A stretch of DNA of 13,607 bases from Oscillospiraceae bacterium (GTDB lineage: Bacteria; Bacillota; Clostridia; Oscillospirales; Ruminococcaceae): the NCBI GenBank assembly GCA_902798675.1, contig CADBXQ010000034.1:1-13607 (forward strand), written 5' to 3'. Of this stretch, positions 7,400 through 13,607 are shown one piece after another (the first letter of the stretch is position 1; each line of letters opens with the position of its first letter). The notes beneath the pieces are model-generated. The model worked only from the letters and a program-made list of their open reading frames with translations, was not told the DNA's origin and searched no databases. Made by a program: the position numbers and the translations under genes.

Positions 7400-8504
7400 A
7401 CGCCTCAGCCGCAACAGAGCCTTCGTTAACGCTGTTGACAACAACTCCAGCAGGAAGCCTCATTTTGCTCAAAAGATTGGATTTTCCGGAGTCAAATCTG
7501 TTGTCCATCTTTATCCCCAAAACAGGCCGTGGTTTACCTTCATTCGAAATCGAGCGATCCGCAATCGTTTTAACGCAATTTATAGGTATGGCAAATCCCA
7601 TTCCCTCAATCTGAACGCTTGAAAGCTTAGAATTGACTATTCCAATTGCTTTTCCCGTTCCGTCAACCATCACACCGCCAGAATTTCCAGGATTGACCGC
7701 AGCATCAGTCTGAATCAAATGCATCTCAGCGCCGTTGTCCATTTTGATCTTTCGATCCAGGCCGCTAACTATTCCTTGGCTCAAAGACCCAGCAAAATCT
7801 ATCCCAGCAGGGTTTCCTATGACAACTGCAGATTGGCCAGGCCGCAAAGCATCCGAATCTGCAAATTCTATTGGATTTAAATTTTGTTCATCGATTTTTA
7901 TGACTGCAATGTCTGCTTCCGCGTCATATCCGATAATGCTGGCTGACCTTGGATTTTTCAAGTCTGAATAGAGAAAAACTTCTATTGAAGCTCCAGAACT
8001 TAAAAGAGCGCTCTCAACAACGTGATAGTTAGTGACAATATAGCCATCTGAGCGATATATTACCCCTGAACCCTCCGCAGCATCAGAAGAATCCGAGCTT
8101 TCAGGCGTTTCCCACCAAGAATATCGTGAAGATTTGCTTGTTTTGTCTTTTATCCTTATCCCAACAACCGACGGCAAACATTTGTCTGCAATTGCTTCAA
8201 CGTTGGATTTATACGAATCGTCTATTTTGAGGTCGGGATTATACGAAAGGACGCGGCTTTTGGAGTTTGAAGCGAATAAACCATTTGTTATTATAGAGCC
8301 AAATATTCCTCCAAGTATTGCGCAACAAATTCCAATAACAACAACCAAAATGACAAAGCTTTCCATTTTTGGCGGCTTGCCAGCGCCACTTGACCCGTTT
8401 GAGCTGCCAGGGTTAACAAAACTGCTGCGATTGAAATTTCTTTTGTATGAATTGACATTATATGTTCCATGATTTAAAGAGTCGTCATTAAAATTATTAA
8501 ACAT
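7395..8504 (-). CDS. htrA: Membrane-anchored HtrA/DegP-like serine protease with truncated PDZ domain
   Basis: This 369-residue protein is a trypsin-like protease of the HtrA family, which handles misfolded proteins at the outer face of the membrane. Residues 1-47 are a Asn/Ser/Gly-rich cytoplasmic tail. Residues 49-73 form one membrane helix, and the rest should be outside. The protease domain (about 100-322) has the full triad: His161 (VTNYHVV), Asp198 (DAEADIAVI) and Ser275 (NPGNSGG). A Ser-rich loop at about 121-142 precedes the core. The PDZ domain begins near 327 (PVLGIKM), but the protein stops after VNEGSVAAEAL, about halfway through. A separate remnant frame downstream encodes the expected end. 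The ATG has AAAGGTGG upstream on the minus strand (8515-8522). Loss of PDZ need not abolish proteolysis but should alter substrate recognition or activation. It stands alone between two operons transcribed the other way. Confidence 0.9.
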   Translation of the reverse strand: MFNNFNDDSLNHGTYNVNSYKRNFNRSSFVNPGSSNGSSGAGKPPKMESFVILVVVIGICCAILGGIFGSIITNGLFASNSKSRVLSYNPDLKIDDSYKSNVEAIADKCLPSVVGIRIKDKTSKSSRYSWWETPESSDSSDAAEGSGVIYRSDGYIVTNYHVVESALLSSGASIEVFLYSDLKNPRSASIIGYDAEADIAVIKIDEQNLNPIEFADSDALRPGQSAVVIGNPAGIDFAGSLSQGIVSGLDRKIKMDNGAEMHLIQTDAAVNPGNSGGVMVDGTGKAIGIVNSKLSSVQIEGMGFAIPINCVKTIADRSISNEGKPRPVLGIKMDNRFDSGKSNLLSKMRLPAGVVVNSVNEGSVAAEAL

Positions 8505-8647
8505 TTAAATATTCCACCTTTCACTAAAATATATGTGTGATAAGCTGAATAAATATTAATAAAGTCAACTATTCACCATACCACACAAAATGCATGTTTT
8601 TATTAAAGTATCAAAAAACATTCAAAATTTTTGCAGCCAACTAGGAC

Positions 8648-8676
8648 ATTATACACCATAAAAATTGTTTTGTCAA
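8648..8676 (-). promoter_or_regulatory. Consensus sigma-A promoter of htrA
   Basis: On the minus strand TTGACA (complement of 8671-8676) and TATAAT (complement of 8648-8653) are separated by exactly 17 bases. Both hexamers are perfect matches to the housekeeping sigma-70/sigma-A consensus. Transcription would start near 8641, leaving a leader of about 137 bases before the htrA ATG. No other gene lies in this direction. Confidence 0.88.
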
Positions 8677-8691
8677 ATTTTAAATTTTTTA

Positions 8692-8720
8692 TAGACTTTT
8701 TTGTTTCGTTGTGATATAAT
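8692..8720 (+). promoter_or_regulatory. Extended -10 sigma-A promoter of the V-ATPase operon
   Basis: A perfect TATAAT at 8715-8720 is preceded by TG at 8712-8713, giving the extended -10 form. A TAGACT at 8692-8697, 17 bases upstream, matches four of six -35 positions. The expected start near 8727 lies about 60 bases before the first ATPase gene. Confidence 0.75.
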
Positions 8721-8787
8721 GAAATTTGTCGGTGGATGTTTTTTCGTTGATTGCGGATATAAGTTAAGCTTGGGAGGATGAAATATA

Positions 8788-9105
8788 ATGGCAAAAGAAG
8801 CTCTTTTGAAGATTATTCAAGCAGAAAATAAAGCTTTGGAATCTATCAAAAAATCTCGGAGAGAATTTGAGAGTGAAATCCAAAATGCTAAATTGTTTGC
8901 TCAAAATGTATTAAATGACCAAATAAAGAAAAATAAGCGAGATTATGATGAAAAAGTTAATATATATCTTGAAGAATCTAAAAAATCAAAACAAAACTTT
9001 GAAAAATGGGTTAATTCTAAATGTTTGGAACTTGAAGAAAAATTTAATTTAAATTCAAAAAAAGCTGTTGACGCTGTTGTTGGTCAATTGATTCAAAGCG
9101 TTTAG
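8788..9105 (+). CDS. V-type ATPase subunit G/H (peripheral stalk)
   Basis: This 105-residue, highly charged, almost entirely helical protein is the right size and place for the G/H subunit (NtpF/AhaH type) that pairs with subunit E to form the peripheral stalk of V/A-type ATPases. It begins ALLKIIQAENKALESIKKS, like the family, with a heptad-compatible coiled coil through about residue 90. Sequence conservation is low in this family, so the call relies on the fold-like composition and on being first in an ATPase operon. A strong ribosome binding site, GGGAGG at 8772-8777, precedes the ATG, and the operon promoter lies just upstream. Subunit I follows after 27 bases. Confidence 0.82.
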   Translation: MAKEALLKIIQAENKALESIKKSRREFESEIQNAKLFAQNVLNDQIKKNKRDYDEKVNIYLEESKKSKQNFEKWVNSKCLELEEKFNLNSKKAVDAVVGQLIQSV

Positions 9106-9132
9106 CTAAAAGACTATGTAAGGAGGTTTGAA

Positions 9133-11073
9133 ATGGCGGTTTTGAGAATGAAACCTTTTTTTCTGGTTGGTGTTTTAGAAAAACGAAAGCAAATTCTCGA
9201 GGCGCTTCAAAAACTAGAATGCGCGCAGGTTGAAGAAAATGTTCAGCTAAAAAAAATAAACCCGCAAAAGACCATATCCACAATAGATTCGATGATTGAA
9301 GAATCCGACCAAGCAATCCAGGTTATTGAGAAATATTCGCATCAAAAAGGTGGATTTTTTGAATCAACACAATTTGAAGTGATGCGTGAATTAAATTTAA
9401 ACATTGCAAAATCAGAGACTTTATACAAAAAAGTCAGATATATTTCAAATTTAGCGACAGAGATTGAAAAATTTCGAAATGAAATTAGCCAACTGGAAAA
9501 TGAATCTTTGCTTTTATATTACTATTTGAACTTAGACCTGCCGGTTGATATTACAGACACCAAACACACGCACATTTTGGTTGGAAGTCTTCCTAATTTT
9601 TGGAGCGAGGAAACGCTTTGCGAGAAACTTGGCTGTGATGTATATTTTGAAATACTAGATGCAAACAAACTGCAAACGACAATCTTTCTCATAATACCCA
9701 GTGTAATATCAGAAAAAATTCAAAAAATTTTAACTGACATTGGCTTTTCCCAGCCTCCCTTTGCCTCAACAGAAAAAACTCCTGAAGATAAAGACAGTGA
9801 AAATAAAAGAAAAATTAAAGATTTAAATCATAAAATTTTTAAATATGAAGAAAAAATTAAAAATATGTGGTCTGAGTGTGAAAATATTAAACGTTTTTCT
9901 GATTATTTACGGCTCAGAAAGGAAAAATATGAAACCATATGCAAGCTGGGTTTAACGGACCACACATTCGTCCTCGAGGGCTTTTTAAATCCAAAGTTTG
10001 AAAATATAATAAAAAACAAACTTGCCAAAAAATTTGGTGCATATATAGAAATATCAGAACCTGACGAAAATTCTCCGGTTGATTTTTCAAATAATTTTTT
10101 TTCAGCTCCAGTTGAAAATATAACCGAGACATATTCAATGCCATCATATTACGACGTGGATCCAAACCCGGTCATGGCCTTGTTTTATTATGTTTTTTTC
10201 GGCATGATGTTCTCCGACGCGGGATATGGTCTTGTTTTGGCGATTGTGTGCGGATGGCTGGCGTTTTTTAGAAAATTTGAACAAAGTAAAAAAAATTTGT
10301 TCAGGATGTTCTTCTTCTGTGGCGTGTCAACAACCTTTTGGGGGTTTATGTATGGAAGCTTCTTTGGAAACGCAATAGACACTGTTGCTTCGGTCTTTTT
10401 TGGCTCTAACTTTTCTCTGGCTCCCTTATGGATCAACACAGTCACCGAGCCCCTGACGCTCTTGATTTTTAGCATTATCCTCGGCTTGATTCAAATAGTG
10501 GTTGGCTTGTCAATAAAATTCTACACTTTGTTTAGACGTCGAAAATTTATGGAAGCGATCGCAACGGTTTTGAATTGGATGTTGATTTTGATCGGCATTG
10601 GAATTTTTTCGATTGGGACTCTTGCAAACATAGATTTTATATCCACCATTGGAGTTTGCATGTCAATACTGGGAGTATTATTAGTCATCACGCTCGGTGG
10701 ATACAAAAATAAAGGAATTATGAGAATTTTAGGCGGAATAATCAGCCTTTATGACATAACGTCATATATCAGTGACGCTTTATCATATTCAAGGCTCATG
10801 GCTTTGGGAATTGCAACTGGAGTCATCGCCAACGTGATAAATATACTGGGAAGCATGGCGGGCGGCGGCATACTCGGCTTTTTCATATTTGTTGTTGTTT
10901 CCGTTTTGGGTCATGCCATGAATTTTGGCATCAATATATTAGGCGCATATGTTCACACCAACAGATTACAATATGTAGAATTTTTCAGTAAATTCTATGA
11001 TGGAGGTGGGAAAAAGTTCACTCCTTTTGGTATGCATACAAAATATATAAAATTTTTTAACAAAGTAAAATAA
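9133..11073 (+). CDS. ntpI: V-type ATPase subunit I (membrane subunit a)
   Basis: This is the stator membrane subunit that forms the two ion half-channels next to the rotor ring. The 646-residue protein has a long cytoplasmic N-terminal part with coiled coils (about 50-120 and 230-270). From residue 343 a membrane domain begins (PNPVMALFYYVFFGMMFSDAGYG) with about seven helices, roughly 347-375, 388-412, 438-466, 478-498, 505-525, 554-573 and 579-607. Arg554 in SYSRLMALGIATG corresponds to the conserved arginine that faces the rotor glutamate and is essential for ion transfer. The conserved tail includes HAMNFGINILGAYVHTNRL. AAGGAGG at 9120-9126 is an excellent ribosome binding site. Length and layout are typical of bacterial NtpI. 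Confidence 0.96.
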   Translation: MAVLRMKPFFLVGVLEKRKQILEALQKLECAQVEENVQLKKINPQKTISTIDSMIEESDQAIQVIEKYSHQKGGFFESTQFEVMRELNLNIAKSETLYKKVRYISNLATEIEKFRNEISQLENESLLLYYYLNLDLPVDITDTKHTHILVGSLPNFWSEETLCEKLGCDVYFEILDANKLQTTIFLIIPSVISEKIQKILTDIGFSQPPFASTEKTPEDKDSENKRKIKDLNHKIFKYEEKIKNMWSECENIKRFSDYLRLRKEKYETICKLGLTDHTFVLEGFLNPKFENIIKNKLAKKFGAYIEISEPDENSPVDFSNNFFSAPVENITETYSMPSYYDVDPNPVMALFYYVFFGMMFSDAGYGLVLAIVCGWLAFFRKFEQSKKNLFRMFFFCGVSTTFWGFMYGSFFGNAIDTVASVFFGSNFSLAPLWINTVTEPLTLLIFSIILGLIQIVVGLSIKFYTLFRRRKFMEAIATVLNWMLILIGIGIFSIGTLANIDFISTIGVCMSILGVLLVITLGGYKNKGIMRILGGIISLYDITSYISDALSYSRLMALGIATGVIANVINILGSMAGGGILGFFIFVVVSVLGHAMNFGINILGAYVHTNRLQYVEFFSKFYDGGGKKFTPFGMHTKYIKFFNKVK

Positions 11074-11081
11074 AATTACAT

Positions 11082-11097
11082 GGAGGAATGTATTATG
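11082..11097 (+). promoter_or_regulatory. Ribosome binding site fixing the ntpK start
   Basis: GGAGG at 11082-11086 lies 8 bases before ATG 11095. An in-frame ATG at 11080 overlaps this site and has no site of its own, so the start is taken as 11095. Confidence 0.85.
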
Positions 11098-11556
11098 TCA
11101 TTATTTTTTGCTTTACTAGGAGCTGCAATTGCGGTTGCCTTTGCTGGAATCGGATCAGCCAAAGGGGTTGGGCTTGCGAGCGAATCTGCAACTGGGGTTG
11201 TTGTTGATGATCCGAGCAAGTTTGGAAAATTGCTGGTTTTGCAGCTTCTTCCAGGAACTCAAGGGTTATATGGCTTTATCGTTGCTGTTATGGTTCTTTT
11301 AAACACGGGCATTCTCGGAGGAAAGATGCCAACCGACATCGCAACAGGTCTTTTATATTTGGCGGCGTGTCTTCCGATCGCAATTGGCGGCCTGTTCTCA
11401 GCCATGGCTCAGGGAAGAGTTTGTTCTTCAGGCGTTAACATTATCGCTAAAAAGCCCGCTGAAAGCTCAAAAGCAATCGTTTCAGCCTCGCTTGTTGAGC
11501 TATACGCGCTTTTAGCATTCATCGTTTCCTTTTTGATGGTGATCAATATAAAATAA
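11095..11556 (+). CDS. ntpK: V-type ATPase subunit K (rotor ring proteolipid)
   Basis: This 153-residue protein is a duplicated hairpin with four membrane helices (about 4-24, 45-72, 83-104, 127-150). It builds the ion-carrying rotor ring. Each half carries a similar GxGSAKGVGLAS- or AMAQGRVCSSG-type loop, but only the second keeps the carboxylate, Glu135 in LVELYALL. The Enterococcus hirae Na+ ligands Leu61, Thr64, Gln65, Gln110 and Glu139 correspond to Leu52, Thr55, Gln56, Gln106 and Glu135 here, and the 29-residue spacing between the last two is kept. A Na+-translocating ring is therefore likely. The start at 11095 gives the family's usual N-terminus MSLFFALLGAAIAV. Confidence 0.96.
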   Translation: MSLFFALLGAAIAVAFAGIGSAKGVGLASESATGVVVDDPSKFGKLLVLQLLPGTQGLYGFIVAVMVLLNTGILGGKMPTDIATGLLYLAACLPIAIGGLFSAMAQGRVCSSGVNIIAKKPAESSKAIVSASLVELYALLAFIVSFLMVINIK

Positions 11557-11575
11557 CAAAAGGAGTGTGATATAA

Positions 11576-12166
11576 ATGGACGCTCTTGAAAATATAATAC
11601 AAATTATCGAAAAAGACACTAATGAAAAAATAATTAAGCTCAAAGAAGAAAATGACATTAAGTGCAAAAATATTATATCCGAGGCGGAGAAATGCGCAAA
11701 AAAAGAGATTGAAGAAAATGAAAAGAGAATTGCGCAAAAAAAAGAGCAAATTATTTCACAAACAAAAACCGCAAACAGCATATTCGAAAATAAAACTATA
11801 TTGAGGAAAAAACACGAATTAATCAATAAAGTTTTAGATATGTCGGCGAATTATTTATCAAGCATGGATGAATCAGAATATTTTGGTTTTTTTTCGAAAT
11901 TGATTATAAAAAATGCGCCTAGTGAAAAATTTGAGTTGGTTGTTGGAGCCAAGGATTTTAAAAGGCGGCCTGGAAATTTTTTGAAAGAGTTGAATTTAAA
12001 AAATGCCAGTCAGATAAATTGCAGATGTTCTGATATATTCGACTATGGTTTTAAAATTGTGTCGTCTAAATCTGTAATAGATTTGAGCTTGGAGTCTGTT
12101 TTTGCCGACAATCAGGACTTTCTAAAATCTGTCGCTTTAAATGTTCTTGACCTGGGAGAGATGTGA
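11576..12166 (+). CDS. ntpE: V-type ATPase subunit E (peripheral stalk)
   Basis: This 196-residue protein has a charged coiled-coil N-terminal half (about 5-90, rich in Glu, Lys and Ile) followed by a globular C-terminal half, as in V/A-ATPase subunit E. It pairs with the G/H subunit to hold the catalytic head still. Primary sequence is poorly conserved in this family, so size, architecture and position between K and C carry the call. AAAGGAGTG at 11559-11567 serves as ribosome binding site. The stop is separated from the next start by a single base, so E and C are probably translated together. Confidence 0.88.
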   Translation: MDALENIIQIIEKDTNEKIIKLKEENDIKCKNIISEAEKCAKKEIEENEKRIAQKKEQIISQTKTANSIFENKTILRKKHELINKVLDMSANYLSSMDESEYFGFFSKLIIKNAPSEKFELVVGAKDFKRRPGNFLKELNLKNASQINCRCSDIFDYGFKIVSSKSVIDLSLESVFADNQDFLKSVALNVLDLGEM

Positions 12167-12167
12167 A

Positions 12168-13106
12168 ATGAAAAAAACGTCGTATGCTTTTGCGGTTGGC
12201 TATGTTCGCGCGCTGGAAACGCATCTTTTAAATGAAACAGCCCTAAACAGCCTCAAACAATGCAACAATATTGAAGATTTTTCAAGTCGGTTGCAAAATC
12301 TAGGTTATCCCATTGAAATTTGTCAGGATTTGAAAATTTTAGACAAACAACTTCAGTTGCATTTTATAAATATTTGTGAAGATATACAAAAATCCTGTCC
12401 TTTTGGCGCTCCGTTTGAGTGGTTATGGCTAAAAAATGACGTTTCAAATTATAAGGCCGTTTTAAAGTCCGTTTTCTCAAACAATCCTTGGAAAAATCTC
12501 ATATCACGCCCGTTTTCAGTTGATCCTGATCTAATGGAAGGATGCATAAAATCTAAAAAATTTGATAAAATGCCTGATTTTTTCAAAAAAATATCGATTG
12601 AAGCTTTTGAAATCATGTCTAAAACTTTAAATTCAAAAAAAGTTGAAAGCAATATTGACAAAAATTTATATGAAGCTATGCTAAAATTGTCAAAAAAGGA
12701 TGTTTTTTTATCAGAAAGAACTAAATTGGAGATAACTTTGAAAAATATATCAATAGCATTTAGATATTTGAAATTCAAATTAAATTTAAAAGATTTAGGT
12801 GATTTTTTGATTTATGGCGGATATATTGAACTGGATCGGGTTTTAAAAGCAACAGAAGAAGGGCTTGAAGAAATATGTGCTTTGCTTGAAAAGCTAAATA
12901 TTTGCAATGCATTTAATGATGTTTCTGAAAATTATTTATTAATTGAAAAATTATTGAATGAAAAAATAAATCAGTTCGGAGAAGTTTCCAGGTCTGCTGC
13001 TTTTGGTTTTGCGCCAATTGTTTCATATATCGAAACTTTGCGGCAGGAACACATTGCTTTAAAGCTGATTGCGCTGAATTTGCTTTGGGCAAAAAATCAA
13101 CAATAG
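12168..13106 (+). CDS. ntpC: V-type ATPase subunit C (central-stalk cap, d-type)
   Basis: This 312-residue, mainly helical protein matches V/A-ATPase subunit C (eukaryotic subunit d), which sits on the rotor ring and receives the central stalk. The N-terminus, YAFAVGYVRALETHLL, resembles the family start (Y-A-x-G-R-x-RALE-x-L), and the C-terminal part contains FGFAPIVSYIETLRQEH, close to the family's P-x-x-Y-x-x-x-x-x-E motif. I took ATG 12168, with GGGAGAG at 12154-12160 upstream, rather than an in-frame ATG at 12141 that lies inside the previous gene and would add nine unrelated residues. It follows subunit E after one base. Confidence 0.91.
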   Translation: MKKTSYAFAVGYVRALETHLLNETALNSLKQCNNIEDFSSRLQNLGYPIEICQDLKILDKQLQLHFINICEDIQKSCPFGAPFEWLWLKNDVSNYKAVLKSVFSNNPWKNLISRPFSVDPDLMEGCIKSKKFDKMPDFFKKISIEAFEIMSKTLNSKKVESNIDKNLYEAMLKLSKKDVFLSERTKLEITLKNISIAFRYLKFKLNLKDLGDFLIYGGYIELDRVLKATEEGLEEICALLEKLNICNAFNDVSENYLLIEKLLNEKINQFGEVSRSAAFGFAPIVSYIETLRQEHIALKLIALNLLWAKNQQ

Positions 13107-13127
13107 ATTCATGAAAGGAATATGCTG

Positions 13128-13460
13128 ATGCACAGAATTGCTATTATTGGAATTGACGATAACATCAAGGCATTTGCGATGTGCGGGTTGGATGCGTTTG
13201 TTGTTGAGGATGAGGCCCAAGCCCAAAAATTAATAGATAGGCTAGCGAGTCAAAAATTTGCGATAATATTTGTCACAGAATCAATAATTAAGAAAATTCC
13301 AAACGCCATCTCAAAATATAAACACTCCGCAACGCCCGCCATAACGTCAATACCCGACTTGTTTCCAAAAAAAGGCCAAAGTTTTGCAAGCGAAATATTA
13401 TCTATCAATGTTAAAAAAGCCACAGGTAGCGATATTTTTATAAATGATTCGGAGGATTAA
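13128..13460 (+). CDS. ntpG: V-type ATPase subunit F (central stalk)
   Basis: This 110-residue protein opens with MHRIAIIGIDDNIKAFAMCG, the beta-alpha start of subunit F, which joins subunit D in the central rotor shaft and has a CheY-like fold. The stretch FAIIFVTESIIKKI (about 47-60) is the conserved second half of the fold, and PAITSIPDLF (about 71-80) matches the family's P-x-I-x-x-IP motif. ATG 13128 is preferred over ATG 13122 because AAAGGA at 13114-13119 lies 8 bases before the former and only 2 before the latter. The symbol ntpG follows E. hirae usage; other organisms call it atpF. Subunit A follows after two bases. Confidence 0.92.
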   Translation: MHRIAIIGIDDNIKAFAMCGLDAFVVEDEAQAQKLIDRLASQKFAIIFVTESIIKKIPNAISKYKHSATPAITSIPDLFPKKGQSFASEILSINVKKATGSDIFINDSED

Positions 13461-13462
13461 AC

Positions 13463-13607
13463 ATGACTCAAACTAAGGGTACTATAGTCAAAGTATCAGG
13501 ACCACTAATTGTGGCCACAAATATGAAAAACACCAACCTTTTTGACATAGTCAGAGTTGGAAAATTGGGCCTGATCGGGGAAATTATTGAGATGCACGGC
13601 GACAAAG
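13463..13607 (+). CDS. ntpA: V-type ATPase catalytic subunit A, N-terminal end (partial)
   Basis: The first 48 codons of the catalytic subunit are visible, beginning MTQTKGTIVKVSGPLIVA and continuing through GKLGLIGEIIEMHGDK. This is the N-terminal beta-barrel of the V/A-type A subunit (family pattern GxIxKVSGPLVVA, then VGxxGLIGEIIEMxGD). The full protein is about 590 residues, so the P-loop and the family's bulge region lie past the window edge. GGAGG at 13451-13455 precedes the ATG. It follows subunit F after two bases; subunits B and D are expected next. Confidence 0.96.
   Translation, partial: MTQTKGTIVKVSGPLIVATNMKNTNLFDIVRVGKLGLIGEIIEMHGDK

Larger units (their letters stand above)
8505..8787. 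other. Divergent intergenic region between htrA and the V-ATPase operon
   Basis: This 283-base non-coding stretch is very AT-rich. It holds two back-to-back promoters (8648-8676 minus, 8692-8720 plus) with 15 bases between their -35 boxes. It also holds a roughly 137-base htrA leader and a roughly 60-base leader for the ATPase operon. In the htrA leader an 8-bp AT-only inverted repeat (8594-8601 with 8614-8621, 12-base loop) is visible but may be chance. I see no conserved riboswitch or small gene. Confidence 0.7.

Noticed and set aside
8134..8472. Open frame of 112 codons on the plus strand inside htrA
   Set aside because: It is the complement of the htrA membrane helix and tail, where conserved protease sequence is on the other strand.
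8594..8621. ATGTTTTT / AAAAACAT inverted repeat in the htrA leader, as a terminator or riboswitch arm
   Set aside because: The stem is almost all A and T, not followed by a proper T tract on either strand, and matches no riboswitch core I recognise. It is only mentioned as a possible weak structure.
8603..8794. Open frame of 63 codons on the minus strand in the divergent promoter region
   Set aside because: It runs across both predicted promoters and into the first ATPase codons, has no convincing ribosome binding site, and its composition is that of translated AT-rich spacer.
1..13607. Mobile elements, CRISPR arrays, tRNA or rRNA genes, defence genes
   Set aside because: No transposase or integrase-like protein, regularly spaced repeats, cloverleaf or rRNA sequence was seen. 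Nearly all bases are accounted for by housekeeping genes.

Overview
The window is AT-rich bacterial DNA with dense operons, good GGAGG-type ribosome binding sites, occasional TTG and GTG starts, and two operons typical of anaerobic Firmicutes. The best guess is an uncultured Clostridia, probably near the Ruminococcaceae/Oscillospiraceae. Three things point there: a V-type (A/V) ATPase operon, a PurF that keeps the four cysteines of the Bacillus-type Fe-S enzyme, and the last two purine steps encoded as two single-domain proteins (a PurO-family IMP cyclohydrolase and a standalone AICAR formyltransferase). The taxonomic placement is inference.

Region 1 (1-7290, + strand) is a de novo purine operon: the 3' end of purE, then purC, purF, purM, purN, purO-like IMP cyclohydrolase, purH (AICAR formyltransferase only) and purD. 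Junctions run from overlaps (purE/purC, purO/purH) and a 1-base gap (purN/purO) to gaps of 27-63 bases, with no convincing internal terminator, so it is probably one transcript started upstream of the window. Together these genes cover amination of PRPP (PurF), GAR synthesis (PurD), GAR formylation (PurN), AIR formation (PurM), carboxylation (PurE), SAICAR synthesis (PurC), and AICAR formylation and ring closure to IMP (PurH, PurO). FGAM synthetase (purL/S/Q) and adenylosuccinate lyase (purB) are not in the visible part. A 9-bp inverted repeat at 7310-7339 lies between purD and the convergent htrA and looks like a shared terminator.

Region 2 (about 7340-8676, - strand) is a single membrane-anchored HtrA/DegP-like serine protease. 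The protease domain and catalytic triad are intact. The C-terminal PDZ domain stops early, and its expected last strand is found just downstream in another frame, so about 30 codons seem to be missing. The gene is driven by a promoter with perfect consensus -35 and -10 boxes at 17-bp spacing.

Region 3 (about 8692 to the end, + strand) is a V-type ATPase operon with its own promoter, divergent from and back-to-back with the htrA promoter. Subunits appear in the order G/H, I, K, E, C, F, A, and A runs off the window edge; B and D are expected beyond it. The K (rotor) subunit carries every residue known to bind sodium in the Enterococcus hirae enzyme, so a Na+-translocating machine is likely.

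I found no mobile element, CRISPR array, tRNA, rRNA or clear riboswitch. I did not find a wholly new system. The observations most worth following are the broken HtrA PDZ domain and the split purine end-game.
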